DNA of 64,000 nucleotides from Bacteroidales bacterium (GTDB lineage Bacteria; Bacteroidota; Bacteroidia; Bacteroidales; F082): NCBI GenBank assembly GCA_024709145.1, contig JANJXG010000021.1, positions 1 to 64,000 of the forward strand, read 5' to 3'. Shown piece by piece: positions 27,920 to 36,766 of this stretch (position 1 is its first letter; each line of letters starts with the position of its first letter). The notes under the pieces were generated by a model. It saw only the letters and a program-made list of their open reading frames with translations, ran no database searches and was not told where the DNA came from. The position numbers and the translations under genes were made by a program.

Positions 27920-29538
27920 GGTTGGATAATATGAAGTTTCCTATGGTAAGTCTTTTCGGCAGTTATGACATGAATTAAATAGAATCCGTCCGCGATGCCT
28001 TGAAGGTCCAAATGAAATTTGGAACTTAAAGAGCTAAAATTGAAAACTTTTACCAATTTACCGTTTAACTTGGTTAAAATGATATCTGTGGGTTGAGGAT
28101 TCACATTTTTTAAAGCCACGAAAACACTCGCGGAAGCCGGGTTTGGAAAAACTGTCAATTCAGGATCAATCCCCGGTTCATCAAGGCCGGCAAAAACATC
28201 CTGACATTCAAAAGCGCCAATATCAAAACCATTGTTGTGAGGCCGGGGACGGTTTTCAATATCAAAGATTACCTTGTTTAAACCGGCTTCAAAACCTGCA
28301 TTCACCGCCCTTGAACCTGGTTTAAGGTCAAAGTTATCAGCATCAAAACTAACAAAACCAATGTTTTCGGGATGTTCGGAGAACAGGTTGTTTTTGACAG
28401 AGATGTTTAACTGATTTCCTGAGAGATTCAGGTAAGCCGCTTCACCATCTAAGTTAAATGATCCTGGATTTGTAATCAAATTATTGAAGAAGAGGTGATT
28501 ACTTGTACTTGTATTAAATATTTTTACACCTGTTGACTTGGGAGAAATGATGGTGTTGTGCATGATTTTGAGTCGAACAGCAGCGTTGTCGGGTGCATTG
28601 CCAATAAAAATTCCATGCCGGTACGCAGTGTTTATATCTGGTTGGAAAGATTTTCCAGCTCTGACAATCAGGTTGTTGTAAATTTTCATTTCTCCAAATC
28701 CAAAAACGTCGATACCGTCACCTTTACCATCGAAAATTTTGTTGTTGTAACAATCGCAATCTGATCCTCCACCAATAAGGATTCCAGACATTTGATTTGG
28801 AGTTTCTTTTTCCGAATCATTAACAATTATATTGTTGTATATGAAACAATTAATCGGACTTGAACTAACCTGAATTCCATCCCATCCTGTTCGTTCAACC
28901 AAATTATCATGAATATGTACATTGTGTATCAGGTGAGGAAAAACAGTGGTGTCACAGTCGGGTAAATGCTGTCCGGTATATTTTGAGCTACCGATGTAAA
29001 AGCCTTCATCTGCAATGTCATGCAAATAGCAATGATGAATTTTCAAACCATCAAAGAGAAATTTTTCTCTTGTGGCAACGAAACTGCAATCGGGATCAGT
29101 TTTGGCATAAATGCCCCCAATTTTTGTGTGAGAGACTTCCGTATAAGCAATTTCGATTCCCTGACTCATTTCGTCAATTGTGATTCCAGCGCCACCACCA
29201 ACCCTTGTGATTTGAATGCCATATTGGCTTTGATCCGTCGGAACACCAATAAGCTTGAGGTGCCCGGATTGCGAAAATTTGATGCCAAAAAAGTGATCTG
29301 TATCTATTGTTACGGTGCCTCCTTTGTTAACAATCACAATAGGATTGGCTTCACTTCCTTTTATTTGACTGAAATACAGATAGTCACGATTCCCAGCTTC
29401 CAGGCAGATTGTGTCACCAGGTAAAATTCCAGTTCCGTTAACCGAAGTTGTTAAGTTAGATACTTCAACTTTGCACTGCGCTTTTGAAGCAACCGAAAAG
29501 GCATTCAGGATTAAAAGAAGCAAAGTGATGGTCTTCAT
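27916..29538 (-). CDS. Secreted parallel beta-helix protein with T9SS sorting domain
   Basis: 540 residues: signal peptide (1-20), right-handed parallel beta-helix repeats (~60-420, for example GIQVSSSPINCFIYNNIIV, GDGIDVFGFGEMKIYNNLIV), and a C-terminal type IX secretion sorting domain (~460-540: VFPNPASASVFVAL, GFYLIHVITAEKTYHRKL). Beta-helix folds of this kind are typical of polysaccharide lyases, epimerases and hydrolases. It is probably exported and attached to the cell surface, and its place in the polysaccharide operon suggests it modifies or binds the polymer. I see no motif that fixes a specific activity. Confidence 0.85.
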   Translation of the reverse strand: MKTITLLLLILNAFSVASKAQCKVEVSNLTTSVNGTGILPGDTICLEAGNRDYLYFSQIKGSEANPIVIVNKGGTVTIDTDHFFGIKFSQSGHLKLIGVPTDQSQYGIQITRVGGGAGITIDEMSQGIEIAYTEVSHTKIGGIYAKTDPDCSFVATREKFLFDGLKIHHCYLHDIADEGFYIGSSKYTGQHLPDCDTTVFPHLIHNVHIHDNLVERTGWDGIQVSSSPINCFIYNNIIVNDSEKETPNQMSGILIGGGSDCDCYNNKIFDGKGDGIDVFGFGEMKIYNNLIVRAGKSFQPDINTAYRHGIFIGNAPDNAAVRLKIMHNTIISPKSTGVKIFNTSTSNHLFFNNLITNPGSFNLDGEAAYLNLSGNQLNISVKNNLFSEHPENIGFVSFDADNFDLKPGSRAVNAGFEAGLNKVIFDIENRPRPHNNGFDIGAFECQDVFAGLDEPGIDPELTVFPNPASASVFVALKNVNPQPTDIILTKLNGKLVKVFNFSSLSSKFHLDLQGIADGFYLIHVITAEKTYHRKLHIIQP

Positions 29539-29548
29539 ATATTCCAGT

Positions 29549-30742
29549 CTAAGTTCCCCTTTTGGCCCGTTCCCAGTTTACAGTTTGGCTGCCTTTAAAA
29601 TAGCGTTTCATACCCAATAATACAGCCAGGTTCATTATCATAAAATAATAAGGGATGAATAATATCTTGACTTTAATGGCTCTGTTCTCCAGATACCAAC
29701 CGAGAAAGGCCATTACGTAAAACACAAACTGACTGTAAAAAAGCCAGACATATAGATTGTTGAAATTACTAAACCCTTCCGTCAGAAACAATATCAGGTT
29801 GATAATCAATAGCAAAGGTAGAGCTAGAGGTGCTATCGTCCAACGCAGTACACGGTGTGAAATATATTGAAAGCTTAGGATTCCATATTTGAAAACATTT
29901 AAAAGCGGTCGAAGGCGAATAATTGACTGTATACCTCCGGCTGCAATGCGCACCTTTCGTTTAAGCTCCTCCTTTACATTGGCAGAGGATGTTTCGATGG
30001 CATAGGCATCCGGGTCGTATTGAATGGTATATCCTTTCATAGCAACACGCAGCGAAATGATGAAGTCATCCAAAAGGGTATCCTTTTCAACTTCCTGAAA
30101 TAGTTCGGTCCGAATAGCAAACAATTCGCCTGCAGCACCAACAACGGAATACAGCTCAGCATCCCATTTCTTAAGTTTTGATTCGTATTTCCAATAGATA
30201 CCCTCAGTGCCCGCAGCAGCGTCTTTTTCTTTGCTGTAAATACGCTTTTCTCCTGATACACAGCCCACTTTTGGATCAGAAAAAAGGTCGACTATCCGTC
30301 TGATACTTTCTTTTCCAAGCATCGTATTTCCATCGGAAAATATGACGATCGGGCTTTTAACAAATTGCATCCCACGATTCATGGCTCCGATTTTACCGCC
30401 ACGGGCAGGCAAATGGTGAATTTCAAAGTGGTCGCCTGCATATTTTTTCAGGTATTCAGGCGTTCCGTCATCCGATCCGTCAGTAACCCAAACCTGTCTT
30501 ACCTTTTCTTTTGGGTATTCAAGGCTGAAACTATTCTGCACCTTCGCGTCCACATAATCCTTTTCGTTATAAGCTGCAACAAAGAGGGTTACCTCAGGCT
30601 CATAATCCACATTTGACTTTGATTTTACCGGTCTCAAAAGCCGTTTTAGCTTTACTATAACGAACAGAAGAATACCATATCCCAAATATGCATAGAACAC
30701 GATGAAAAGTAAAACCCAAAATAAAACTTCAAGTGCAAGCAT
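29549..30742 (-). CDS. Glycosyltransferase family 2, membrane-bound
   Basis: 397 residues. An N-terminal membrane helix (~5-27) precedes a GT2 domain (~45-280) with TLFVAAYNEKDYV, VTDGSDDGTPEYL and FSDGNTM as the nucleotide-sugar and metal motifs, and KRKVRIAAGGIQ in the acceptor region. Two to three C-terminal helices follow (~300-385). This layout fits inner-membrane transferases working on the cytoplasmic face on lipid-linked or growing chains. It follows the FkbM methyltransferase gene with 3 bases between. Donor and acceptor are not predictable. Confidence 0.88.
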   Translation of the reverse strand: MLALEVLFWVLLFIVFYAYLGYGILLFVIVKLKRLLRPVKSKSNVDYEPEVTLFVAAYNEKDYVDAKVQNSFSLEYPKEKVRQVWVTDGSDDGTPEYLKKYAGDHFEIHHLPARGGKIGAMNRGMQFVKSPIVIFSDGNTMLGKESIRRIVDLFSDPKVGCVSGEKRIYSKEKDAAAGTEGIYWKYESKLKKWDAELYSVVGAAGELFAIRTELFQEVEKDTLLDDFIISLRVAMKGYTIQYDPDAYAIETSSANVKEELKRKVRIAAGGIQSIIRLRPLLNVFKYGILSFQYISHRVLRWTIAPLALPLLLIINLILFLTEGFSNFNNLYVWLFYSQFVFYVMAFLGWYLENRAIKVKILFIPYYFMIMNLAVLLGMKRYFKGSQTVNWERAKRGT

Positions 30743-30745
30743 AAT

Positions 30746-31552
30746 TTAATTGTTTATATCACCTTTTTTAATGGCCCCCATGTTTAATGAGTCTATCGTA
30801 AAATATTCAAAAACAGCGATTTCATTTAAAATTCGTTTCAATTTCTCCTCGCCTGAATGCACACTTTCCATCACAATCATCAGATTTGGAAAATGCTTGA
30901 TAAACTTGATTGAGCCCCCCAAAACCTGAGATTCCATTCCTTCAACGTCAATTTTCATCAATATTCTGTCATCAGTCTTCAGACCGAGCGAATCCATTAT
31001 ATCGTCGAGCCTGTTTAACTTTATTTCAGTAGAGATGCTTCTCTGCTCCGCTTCAGGGGTTTCAGCAGGCAGGCTGGATATATGTGAGGCTCCTGTATTC
31101 AACGGGTCGAAGGCAAAGTTTGCTTTTGTCGACTGATCGCTCAAACCATAATTAAAAGCTGTGGCTCTATCTTCCAGATTGTTAAGTAGTATATTGATAG
31201 TAAGTGCTTTATGATTTGGGTAAATCGGCTCAAATGCAAATGTTTTGAGTCCTTTACCGGCTAACATAATGGTGTACGTGCCGATATTGGCTCCTACATC
31301 AAAGAAAACATCGTAGTTTTTATAATGTTCCAGCATGACCTTTTTTACATTCCATTCGTAAGCATAATTGCCAAACTGAAAATCCAGCGAGCCCTTTCTG
31401 TGTAAAAAATAACCCAATTTACCCCTGAAAATCCTGGTTTCGATAAAAGAACGCTTGGTGAGAATGTATATAATGGAAGCAAGAACGAGTCTTACTTGCC
31501 CGAATTGCAGGAAATCGACGAAGTAGCGTATGAAAGTATAAATTTTGTGCAT
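30746..31552 (-). CDS. FkbM family methyltransferase
   Basis: 268 residues of the FkbM-type SAM methyltransferase family. Visible are the SAM-binding FDVGANIGTYTIMLAG, the segment TFAFEPIYPNHKAL and the later LMKIDVEGMESQVLGG, the family hallmark. In polysaccharide clusters these enzymes generally O-methylate sugar residues. It lies in the operon between an acyltransferase and a GT2, 18 and 3 bases away. Position on the sugar unknown. Confidence 0.9.
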   Translation of the reverse strand: MHKIYTFIRYFVDFLQFGQVRLVLASIIYILTKRSFIETRIFRGKLGYFLHRKGSLDFQFGNYAYEWNVKKVMLEHYKNYDVFFDVGANIGTYTIMLAGKGLKTFAFEPIYPNHKALTINILLNNLEDRATAFNYGLSDQSTKANFAFDPLNTGASHISSLPAETPEAEQRSISTEIKLNRLDDIMDSLGLKTDDRILMKIDVEGMESQVLGGSIKFIKHFPNLMIVMESVHSGEEKLKRILNEIAVFEYFTIDSLNMGAIKKGDINN

Positions 31553-31570
31553 AACATGTGTCTCATTAGA

Positions 31571-32191
31571 TCAGGGAGTTGGTTTTTCCCAGGCATTAGT
31601 ATTGAAATTATAATTTTTGAGTACTTTGGCAGGATTTCCGCCAACGATAGAGTATGGAGCAACATTTTTTGTAACGACGCTTCCGGCGGCAACAATCGAC
31701 TGTTTTCCAATCGTAACCCCCGCGGTAATAACAGAATTGGCACCGATCCACACATTATCTTCTATTGTAATTGGTTTGGTTTCAACAGCTTGCATACTTA
31801 TTGGGGTGTTGATATCCTGATATCCATGATTAAGTCCGGAAACAACAATATGTTGGGCAAACATGATGTCGTTGCCAATGGTGACAGGTCCTATTACAAC
31901 ACAACTGAGACCAATCCGGGTTCTGTCGCCAATTACCACATCGCCAACACCATTGTTGATGGTTGCGAAGTCTTCGATAGTAGAATCATTGCCGAGAATA
32001 AACTTGTTAAATGGCAGAACATCAATGCGAGTTCTTTTCCTGATCAGCGAACCTTTACCTTTTTGGTGTTTAAAAGGATTCACAAACCATTTTACCCAAA
32101 GACGTGGCCTGGCTTGATTTTTTGGCATTAACATCCATAAAACCAATTTTTTAAGTCGTGGATTTGATTTAATTGTTGTAATTAGACTCAT
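31571..32191 (-). CDS. Hexapeptide-repeat acyltransferase
   Basis: 206 residues with a left-handed beta-helix: repeated [LIV]-G-x-x-x-x units such as VVIGDRTRIGLSCVVIGPVTIGNDI and VWIGANSVITAGVTIGKQ, the loop with the catalytic His (VVSGLNHGYQDI), and the end IVGGNPAKVLKNY. It fits WcaF/maltose-acetyltransferase-like enzymes, which O-acetylate sugars with acetyl-CoA. Its operon position suggests it decorates the exopolysaccharide. Acetyl as the group transferred is inferred from the family. Confidence 0.9.
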   Translation of the reverse strand: MSLITTIKSNPRLKKLVLWMLMPKNQARPRLWVKWFVNPFKHQKGKGSLIRKRTRIDVLPFNKFILGNDSTIEDFATINNGVGDVVIGDRTRIGLSCVVIGPVTIGNDIMFAQHIVVSGLNHGYQDINTPISMQAVETKPITIEDNVWIGANSVITAGVTIGKQSIVAAGSVVTKNVAPYSIVGGNPAKVLKNYNFNTNAWEKPTP

Positions 32192-32202
32192 GATACCAAC
32201 AT

Positions 32203-33405
32203 TTATTTGGGTTTTTGAAGAATGTAAATCATTTGTTTATAAATCTCGTCAACATTATTGGTCCATGTATGGCTACGGGCAAATGTTTCACGCTCCTTTT
32301 CCTTTTCAGGATTATTTTCGAGTAATGCCTTTTCAATCAGACTCACATATTCTTCTTTACTTTCAGCAAGGTAAGTGTGGTTTTCAAACACCTCCATTGC
32401 TTTGGTACGTGTAGCTACGGTTGGTTTGCCCATCGCAAGATATTCATCAATCTTTCGGGGATAATTACCAATCGTAACCTCATTAAGTTTTTGTGGGTTG
32501 ATGGCTACATCAAATGCCATAAGGTAATGCGGAAGCTCGTCCATTTTTTTTGAACCCAGGAACCATACGTTTTTTTCATTATGCAGTTGGCTGTTTTTAA
32601 AAGCATCATCTTCAGGTCCTACCAATACAATCTGCCAATCAGGACGTTGCCGGGCAATATGGAGTATAACCTCAATGTCGAGTCTGAGTGAAAACAGGGC
32701 GCCAATGTACCCAATAACAGGACCCGGAATGTTGGCTATATCATCCGGCAGTTTGTCAATCAGTTTTTTATCGAACAAGCTTACATCGCAACCTTGTCCG
32801 ACATAATAGGCATGCGGGTTAAATTTACGGGCATGATCAGCAAGATAGGTTGAATTGGCAACCACAAGATCGGATTTTGCCATTAGCGAGGCTTCAATCC
32901 TGATGCCTTGTTTTTTCCAATAGTCAACTGCAATTAAATTATCACGGGTATAATAAACATATAGCTCGGGTTGAAGCAGCTCTTTGAGGTAGAAACCTCT
33001 AAACATGTCACTGTCATTGAAAATGAAATAATTGCGAAAACCCAACTTATCAATGGCTTTTTTAATCTGTTTGGCAAACCGTTTACCATTGATTTTATTC
33101 AAGAAATCGAACAAACCATCAAAGGGCAGTTGGCTGATCGATTCGAGGGTAGTCCGTGGAAAAAGATTCCATAAATTTTCATTTACCTGAACCAAATCAG
33201 GTTCAAGGCCCTTGTTGATCCGAATTCTTTTTTGAATGAGCGGATCGTTTTTTTCACGCACTTTTGTTAACCTGTCAAGTGGGTAATTTACATATAATAC
33301 ACGGTTATTGCGGGCAATTTCCTGTGCAATATTGATACAATTACTTCCTATGCGGCTGTCGAGGGCTTGAAGGCCAATGATGATAAAATCACGATTGCGT
33401 ATCAT
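32203..33405 (-). CDS. GT-B glycosyltransferase (family 1/4-like)
   Basis: 400 residues with a GT-B layout: N-terminal acceptor domain, and a C-terminal domain with PGPVIGYIGALFSLRLDIEV, QIVLVGPEDDAF and KIDEYLAMGKPTVATRTKAMEVF, where the usual E-x7-E nucleotide-sugar motif is only loosely kept. It resembles TuaH-type transferases of capsule clusters. No membrane helix. Donor sugar not predictable. It lies 33 bases after the upstream GT4 gene in the same operon. Confidence 0.85.
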   Translation of the reverse strand: MIRNRDFIIIGLQALDSRIGSNCINIAQEIARNNRVLYVNYPLDRLTKVREKNDPLIQKRIRINKGLEPDLVQVNENLWNLFPRTTLESISQLPFDGLFDFLNKINGKRFAKQIKKAIDKLGFRNYFIFNDSDMFRGFYLKELLQPELYVYYTRDNLIAVDYWKKQGIRIEASLMAKSDLVVANSTYLADHARKFNPHAYYVGQGCDVSLFDKKLIDKLPDDIANIPGPVIGYIGALFSLRLDIEVILHIARQRPDWQIVLVGPEDDAFKNSQLHNEKNVWFLGSKKMDELPHYLMAFDVAINPQKLNEVTIGNYPRKIDEYLAMGKPTVATRTKAMEVFENHTYLAESKEEYVSLIEKALLENNPEKEKERETFARSHTWTNNVDEIYKQMIYILQKPK

Positions 33406-33438
33406 CTCGGGTGTTTTTTATTCAAATATAGGTAATTA

Positions 33439-34578
33439 TTAAGCGATTGTATGGTATAGCTTTAAAACTTCTTCGGCCATTGCCCGCCAACTAAATTTGT
33501 CTGACTGGCTTAGTCCTTTGGTAATCAATTCTTTCCTAAGCATTTCGTCTGATAGAATTTGTTTCATGGCAGCAGTGATCTCCTCTGGCTTGAATGGGTC
33601 GATGATGAGTGCAGCTCCACCTGAGACTTCCGGCATACTCGAAGTGTTGCTCGTTATCACCGGAACACCACATCGCATGGCTTCAAGCATGGGAATGCCA
33701 AAGCTCTCGCGCAGTGACGGATAGAGAAAAATGGCAGCCTGGGCATAAATTGATGGTAAGTCAGTATTGACAACATAACCCGTCAGGTGAATGTGATCGA
33801 GTAAATGCGGCGCACCAATTTCTTGTAACAAGGCTGTTAAGGCACTCTTTTCGTAATCAAGCATCACAAGTTTTAATGGAATATCAGATTCTTTTAAAAA
33901 TTGGGCAAAAGCCTGAAGGACACCGCGGGTGTTTTTCTTGGGATCGGTGTTTCCCAGGAAAAAGGCATACTGTGAGGGAAGAGAATATTTTTGCCTAACC
34001 CTTTCAAGTTCATTTTGATCGGTCACTGGCTTAAAGTGGGTGCTGACGCCATTGTAGATCGCCACAAGCCTGTTATCTGATTGAGGAAAACCAAAGAAAT
34101 TCCTGATTCTGTCGCGCTCAAAATACGATACCGTGATGATCTTTTTGCTTTTGGAAACCACACGGGGAACGACAAAACGACGGTACATATTTCCAAATTT
34201 TTGATACCACGTGCCGCCTTTTTTTAAAATTGCGACACTTTCGAGGTATATAATGTCATGGAGTGTAACTACCAACGGAATTTTTCCATAAACCGGTGCA
34301 GTGTTGCTTGTGCAGTGAAGCAAATCACAGCCGTATTTAGCTGCAGCTTTTGGAAGGGCGTATTGTTCCCAGGTAGGGTAAGGGCCGCCTTCGAGCTCTA
34401 TGATATGAAAATTGGGAGTTTCGCTCAAACAGCCCTTATCTTCATCTGGTTTCACAAAGATAAAATATTCATTTACAGTGTCAATCTGCTGCAAATTCCT
34501 GATTAGCTCCAATGCCACCATATCCATTCCATGCTTTTTGACTCTGAAAAGCCGTTGTCCCTCAATGCCTATTTTCAT
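33439..34578 (-). CDS. Glycosyltransferase family 4
   Basis: 379 residues, GT-B fold, GT4 family (mannosyl- or related transferases). Motifs: KIGIEGQRLFR at the start, TVSYFERDRIRNFFG, YAFFLGNTDPKKNTRGVLQAF, and the donor-binding FLYPSLRESFGIPMLEAMRCGVPVITSN (residues in the last third) with the E-x7-E pattern, then GGAALIIDPFKPEEI. It probably adds a hexose to the lipid-linked repeat unit. Its start overlaps the end of the upstream GT2 gene by 17 bases, showing tight coupling. Confidence 0.92.
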   Translation of the reverse strand: MKIGIEGQRLFRVKKHGMDMVALELIRNLQQIDTVNEYFIFVKPDEDKGCLSETPNFHIIELEGGPYPTWEQYALPKAAAKYGCDLLHCTSNTAPVYGKIPLVVTLHDIIYLESVAILKKGGTWYQKFGNMYRRFVVPRVVSKSKKIITVSYFERDRIRNFFGFPQSDNRLVAIYNGVSTHFKPVTDQNELERVRQKYSLPSQYAFFLGNTDPKKNTRGVLQAFAQFLKESDIPLKLVMLDYEKSALTALLQEIGAPHLLDHIHLTGYVVNTDLPSIYAQAAIFLYPSLRESFGIPMLEAMRCGVPVITSNTSSMPEVSGGAALIIDPFKPEEITAAMKQILSDEMLRKELITKGLSQSDKFSWRAMAEEVLKLYHTIA

Positions 34579-35812
34579 GTTTTTCGTTTGAATGTGTGAA
34601 AAAATCTTTTCTTTTCTTTATTTGAAAAGCATTGTATGTATGCTTTGTATGAATGAATTTTTTGTTTGCTCCCCTGATTTTAAGCAAGGAGAGAAACATG
34701 TAAAAAAAACCGATCGGTAAATATAGTAAAGCAATGATTGTAGAAGGATGATAAAATCGACGTGGAACAGATATTAGCAAAGCCAGTACAGTTGTTGCAA
34801 AAGCAGCAAGCCACCAAAGTGGCTGAATCGGAAAACCTGTTAAAAATGAACTGAGCGTAACAAGAAATAACACACCCAGCAATAAAATACGAGGTAACTG
34901 TAAATACTGAATTGCCTTATTGAAGTATTCAACATTACCTTGCTTGAACAGCGCCTTTGTGGCAGGAAGAAAATGATTCCCAAAATAGTGAACCTGAGCA
35001 GAAAGCCACCTTCTCCTCTGCTGGGAAAAAACTTTGGCATTTTGTACCTTTTCATCAAAAACATAAGCGTCAGGTACATAGTCTATTTTAAATCCACTTT
35101 TTAAAAGTTTGATTTCTAATTCTTTATCAAAACCGCCAACTACTTCTACTTCAGCCATCATTTTTTTAAAGTAAATGTATTCAAAGGCCATGGCTGAGCC
35201 AATGAGTGCCGATGACAAGCCAAAGATTCTTTGACCTTTCCTAAACAATTGATTGTTAATTTCTTCACTGATGGCATCGAGCACTGCAAAGGAAGTATTC
35301 ATGTTCTTGGCAACCCTATGTCCTTGAACTGCAACGTAACGATCAGAAAAAGAATTACTTATTTTTGACAAGAAATCACTTTCCATGATGTTATCTGCAT
35401 CCAGAATACAAACAGCGTCATATTGTCCGTCAGGAAGATTACGCAAGGCATAATTAATGGCCCGTGTTTTGGTGCTGATTTCAAAGTTCACATCAAATAC
35501 GATCAAGGGTAATTTTTTCAATTGATCGATTGTTTCAGCTCTGAAATGATCGGCGATGATTACTACGTCGAAATGGGTAGAGGGATATTGTTGTTCTAAT
35601 GCCTCTCTTGCAACTTCCAGTATGACTTCATCTTCCTGAAAACACGGAATAAGAACAGCATAGCGTAAGGTTTTCGATGAAGTATTGCCTGAAGTGGTAA
35701 GATTGAATAGCGATGCCACTGCAAAAATCAATAGATAAAAACTTGTTGCAGCCAGATAAAGAAAAAATATCAGCTGGGCCGTACCTGCGGCTGTTGAGAA
35801 TATTTCATTCAT
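34562..35812 (-). CDS. Membrane GT2 glycosyltransferase, copy B of a duplicated pair
   Basis: 416 residues: one N-terminal helix, GT2 catalytic domain with AVLIPCFQEDEVI, VVIIADHFRAETI, CILDADNIMESDF (DxD), and QQRRRWLSAQ, the Q-x-x-RW type motif of processive transferases, then about three C-terminal helices. It is clearly paralogous to the protein encoded at 36767-37996 (shared LDADNIME, AKN.NT.FA.LDAISEEINN, RKG.R..GLSSALIGS). Together with the next GT2 it forms the second copy of a duplicated two-gene module. A role in chain synthesis is inferred. Confidence 0.9.
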   Translation of the reverse strand: MNEIFSTAAGTAQLIFFLYLAATSFYLLIFAVASLFNLTTSGNTSSKTLRYAVLIPCFQEDEVILEVAREALEQQYPSTHFDVVIIADHFRAETIDQLKKLPLIVFDVNFEISTKTRAINYALRNLPDGQYDAVCILDADNIMESDFLSKISNSFSDRYVAVQGHRVAKNMNTSFAVLDAISEEINNQLFRKGQRIFGLSSALIGSAMAFEYIYFKKMMAEVEVVGGFDKELEIKLLKSGFKIDYVPDAYVFDEKVQNAKVFSQQRRRWLSAQVHYFGNHFLPATKALFKQGNVEYFNKAIQYLQLPRILLLGVLFLVTLSSFLTGFPIQPLWWLAAFATTVLALLISVPRRFYHPSTIIALLYLPIGFFYMFLSLLKIRGANKKFIHTKHTYNAFQIKKRKDFFTHSNEKHENRH

Positions 35813-35818
35813 ATTGGT

Positions 35819-36745
35819 TTAAAGCATCGGGTTTTCATAAAGTTCAGGATCAAATAAATGAACAAAATGCCATCCGATTGCCCGGTAATAGGCATAAAAA
35901 GCCTTATAATTACCCTTAATCAGAAATTTGATGGCGTTTTTCGGAATGGCAACAAAAAGTTGGTATGCCAGGCCTTTATAGAAAAGACTTCCATTGACGT
36001 TTCGCCGCATGAATACAATCCTGTTACGGTTCAGATAGTAAATCTTAAGCGTGCTAAGTTTTCCGGTGCTCACGGATTCTTTGTGCAAAACAAAAGAGTT
36101 ATGAACAAAGTGGATCTGATACCCGGCCTTCTTAATTCGCTCACACCAATCAGCTTCTTCGTAATATAGAAAGAAAATGTATGACATCAATCCTACTTTT
36201 TTAACCACTTCCATTGGAACAAGCATAGCTGCACCATGGGCGTAAAAAGTTTCACGATCTTCGGTGTATTGACCCTGATCTTTTTCCTGGTGTCCAATGG
36301 CAAAATTTCTCATTGTGAGATAATTCATGGGCGTGTATCCGGCGTATTGAATTGTATCAGGTTGATAAAAAAACTTAATTTTCGGACTTACTGCTCCGAT
36401 AGCTGGATTATTCTTTAGCTTGTTGACAAGGGGTTCGAGAAAATCAGGAGGGACCTCAATGTCATTGTTGATCAATAAAACATACTCACCCCGGGCACGC
36501 ATCAATCCAAAATTGTTGCCGGCTGCAAAACCATAATTGATAGGATTTTCAACTAAAATCACATTGGGAAATCGTTCTTTAATCACCTTCGGGCTATCCG
36601 TGGGGGAGGCGTTGTCGATTACAATGATCTCGAAATTGGGATAAGTAATATTGTGAAGCGATGCAATCAGGTCGCAGGTCACCCCGGCCTGGTTATAATT
36701 CACCGTGATAATTGATACAAAAGGATATTTGTTGCTGTCCTGCAT
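35819..36745 (-). CDS. GT2 glycosyltransferase (rhamnosyl type), copy B
   Basis: 308 residues, soluble or peripheral GT2 related to WsaF/RfbF-like rhamnosyltransferases: VSIITVNYNQAGVT, IIVIDNASPTDSP, ENPINYGFAAGNNFGL, LLINNDIEVPPDFLEPL, then FFLYYEEADWCERIKKAG and FVLHKESVSTG. It is a paralogue of the protein at 38009-38953. It lies 6 bases before the membrane GT2 gene in transcription order, as in the other copy of the module. The rhamnose donor is a family-level guess. Confidence 0.88.
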   Translation of the reverse strand: MQDSNKYPFVSIITVNYNQAGVTCDLIASLHNITYPNFEIIVIDNASPTDSPKVIKERFPNVILVENPINYGFAAGNNFGLMRARGEYVLLINNDIEVPPDFLEPLVNKLKNNPAIGAVSPKIKFFYQPDTIQYAGYTPMNYLTMRNFAIGHQEKDQGQYTEDRETFYAHGAAMLVPMEVVKKVGLMSYIFFLYYEEADWCERIKKAGYQIHFVHNSFVLHKESVSTGKLSTLKIYYLNRNRIVFMRRNVNGSLFYKGLAYQLFVAIPKNAIKFLIKGNYKAFYAYYRAIGWHFVHLFDPELYENPML

Positions 36746-36766
36746 GGTGAATCTGAATTATGTTGG

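Noticed and set aside
31496-32131. A 211-codon plus-strand frame opposite the hexapeptide acyltransferase
   Set aside because: The minus-strand frame has unmistakable hexapeptide repeats and fits the operon; the plus-strand product has no recognisable feature.
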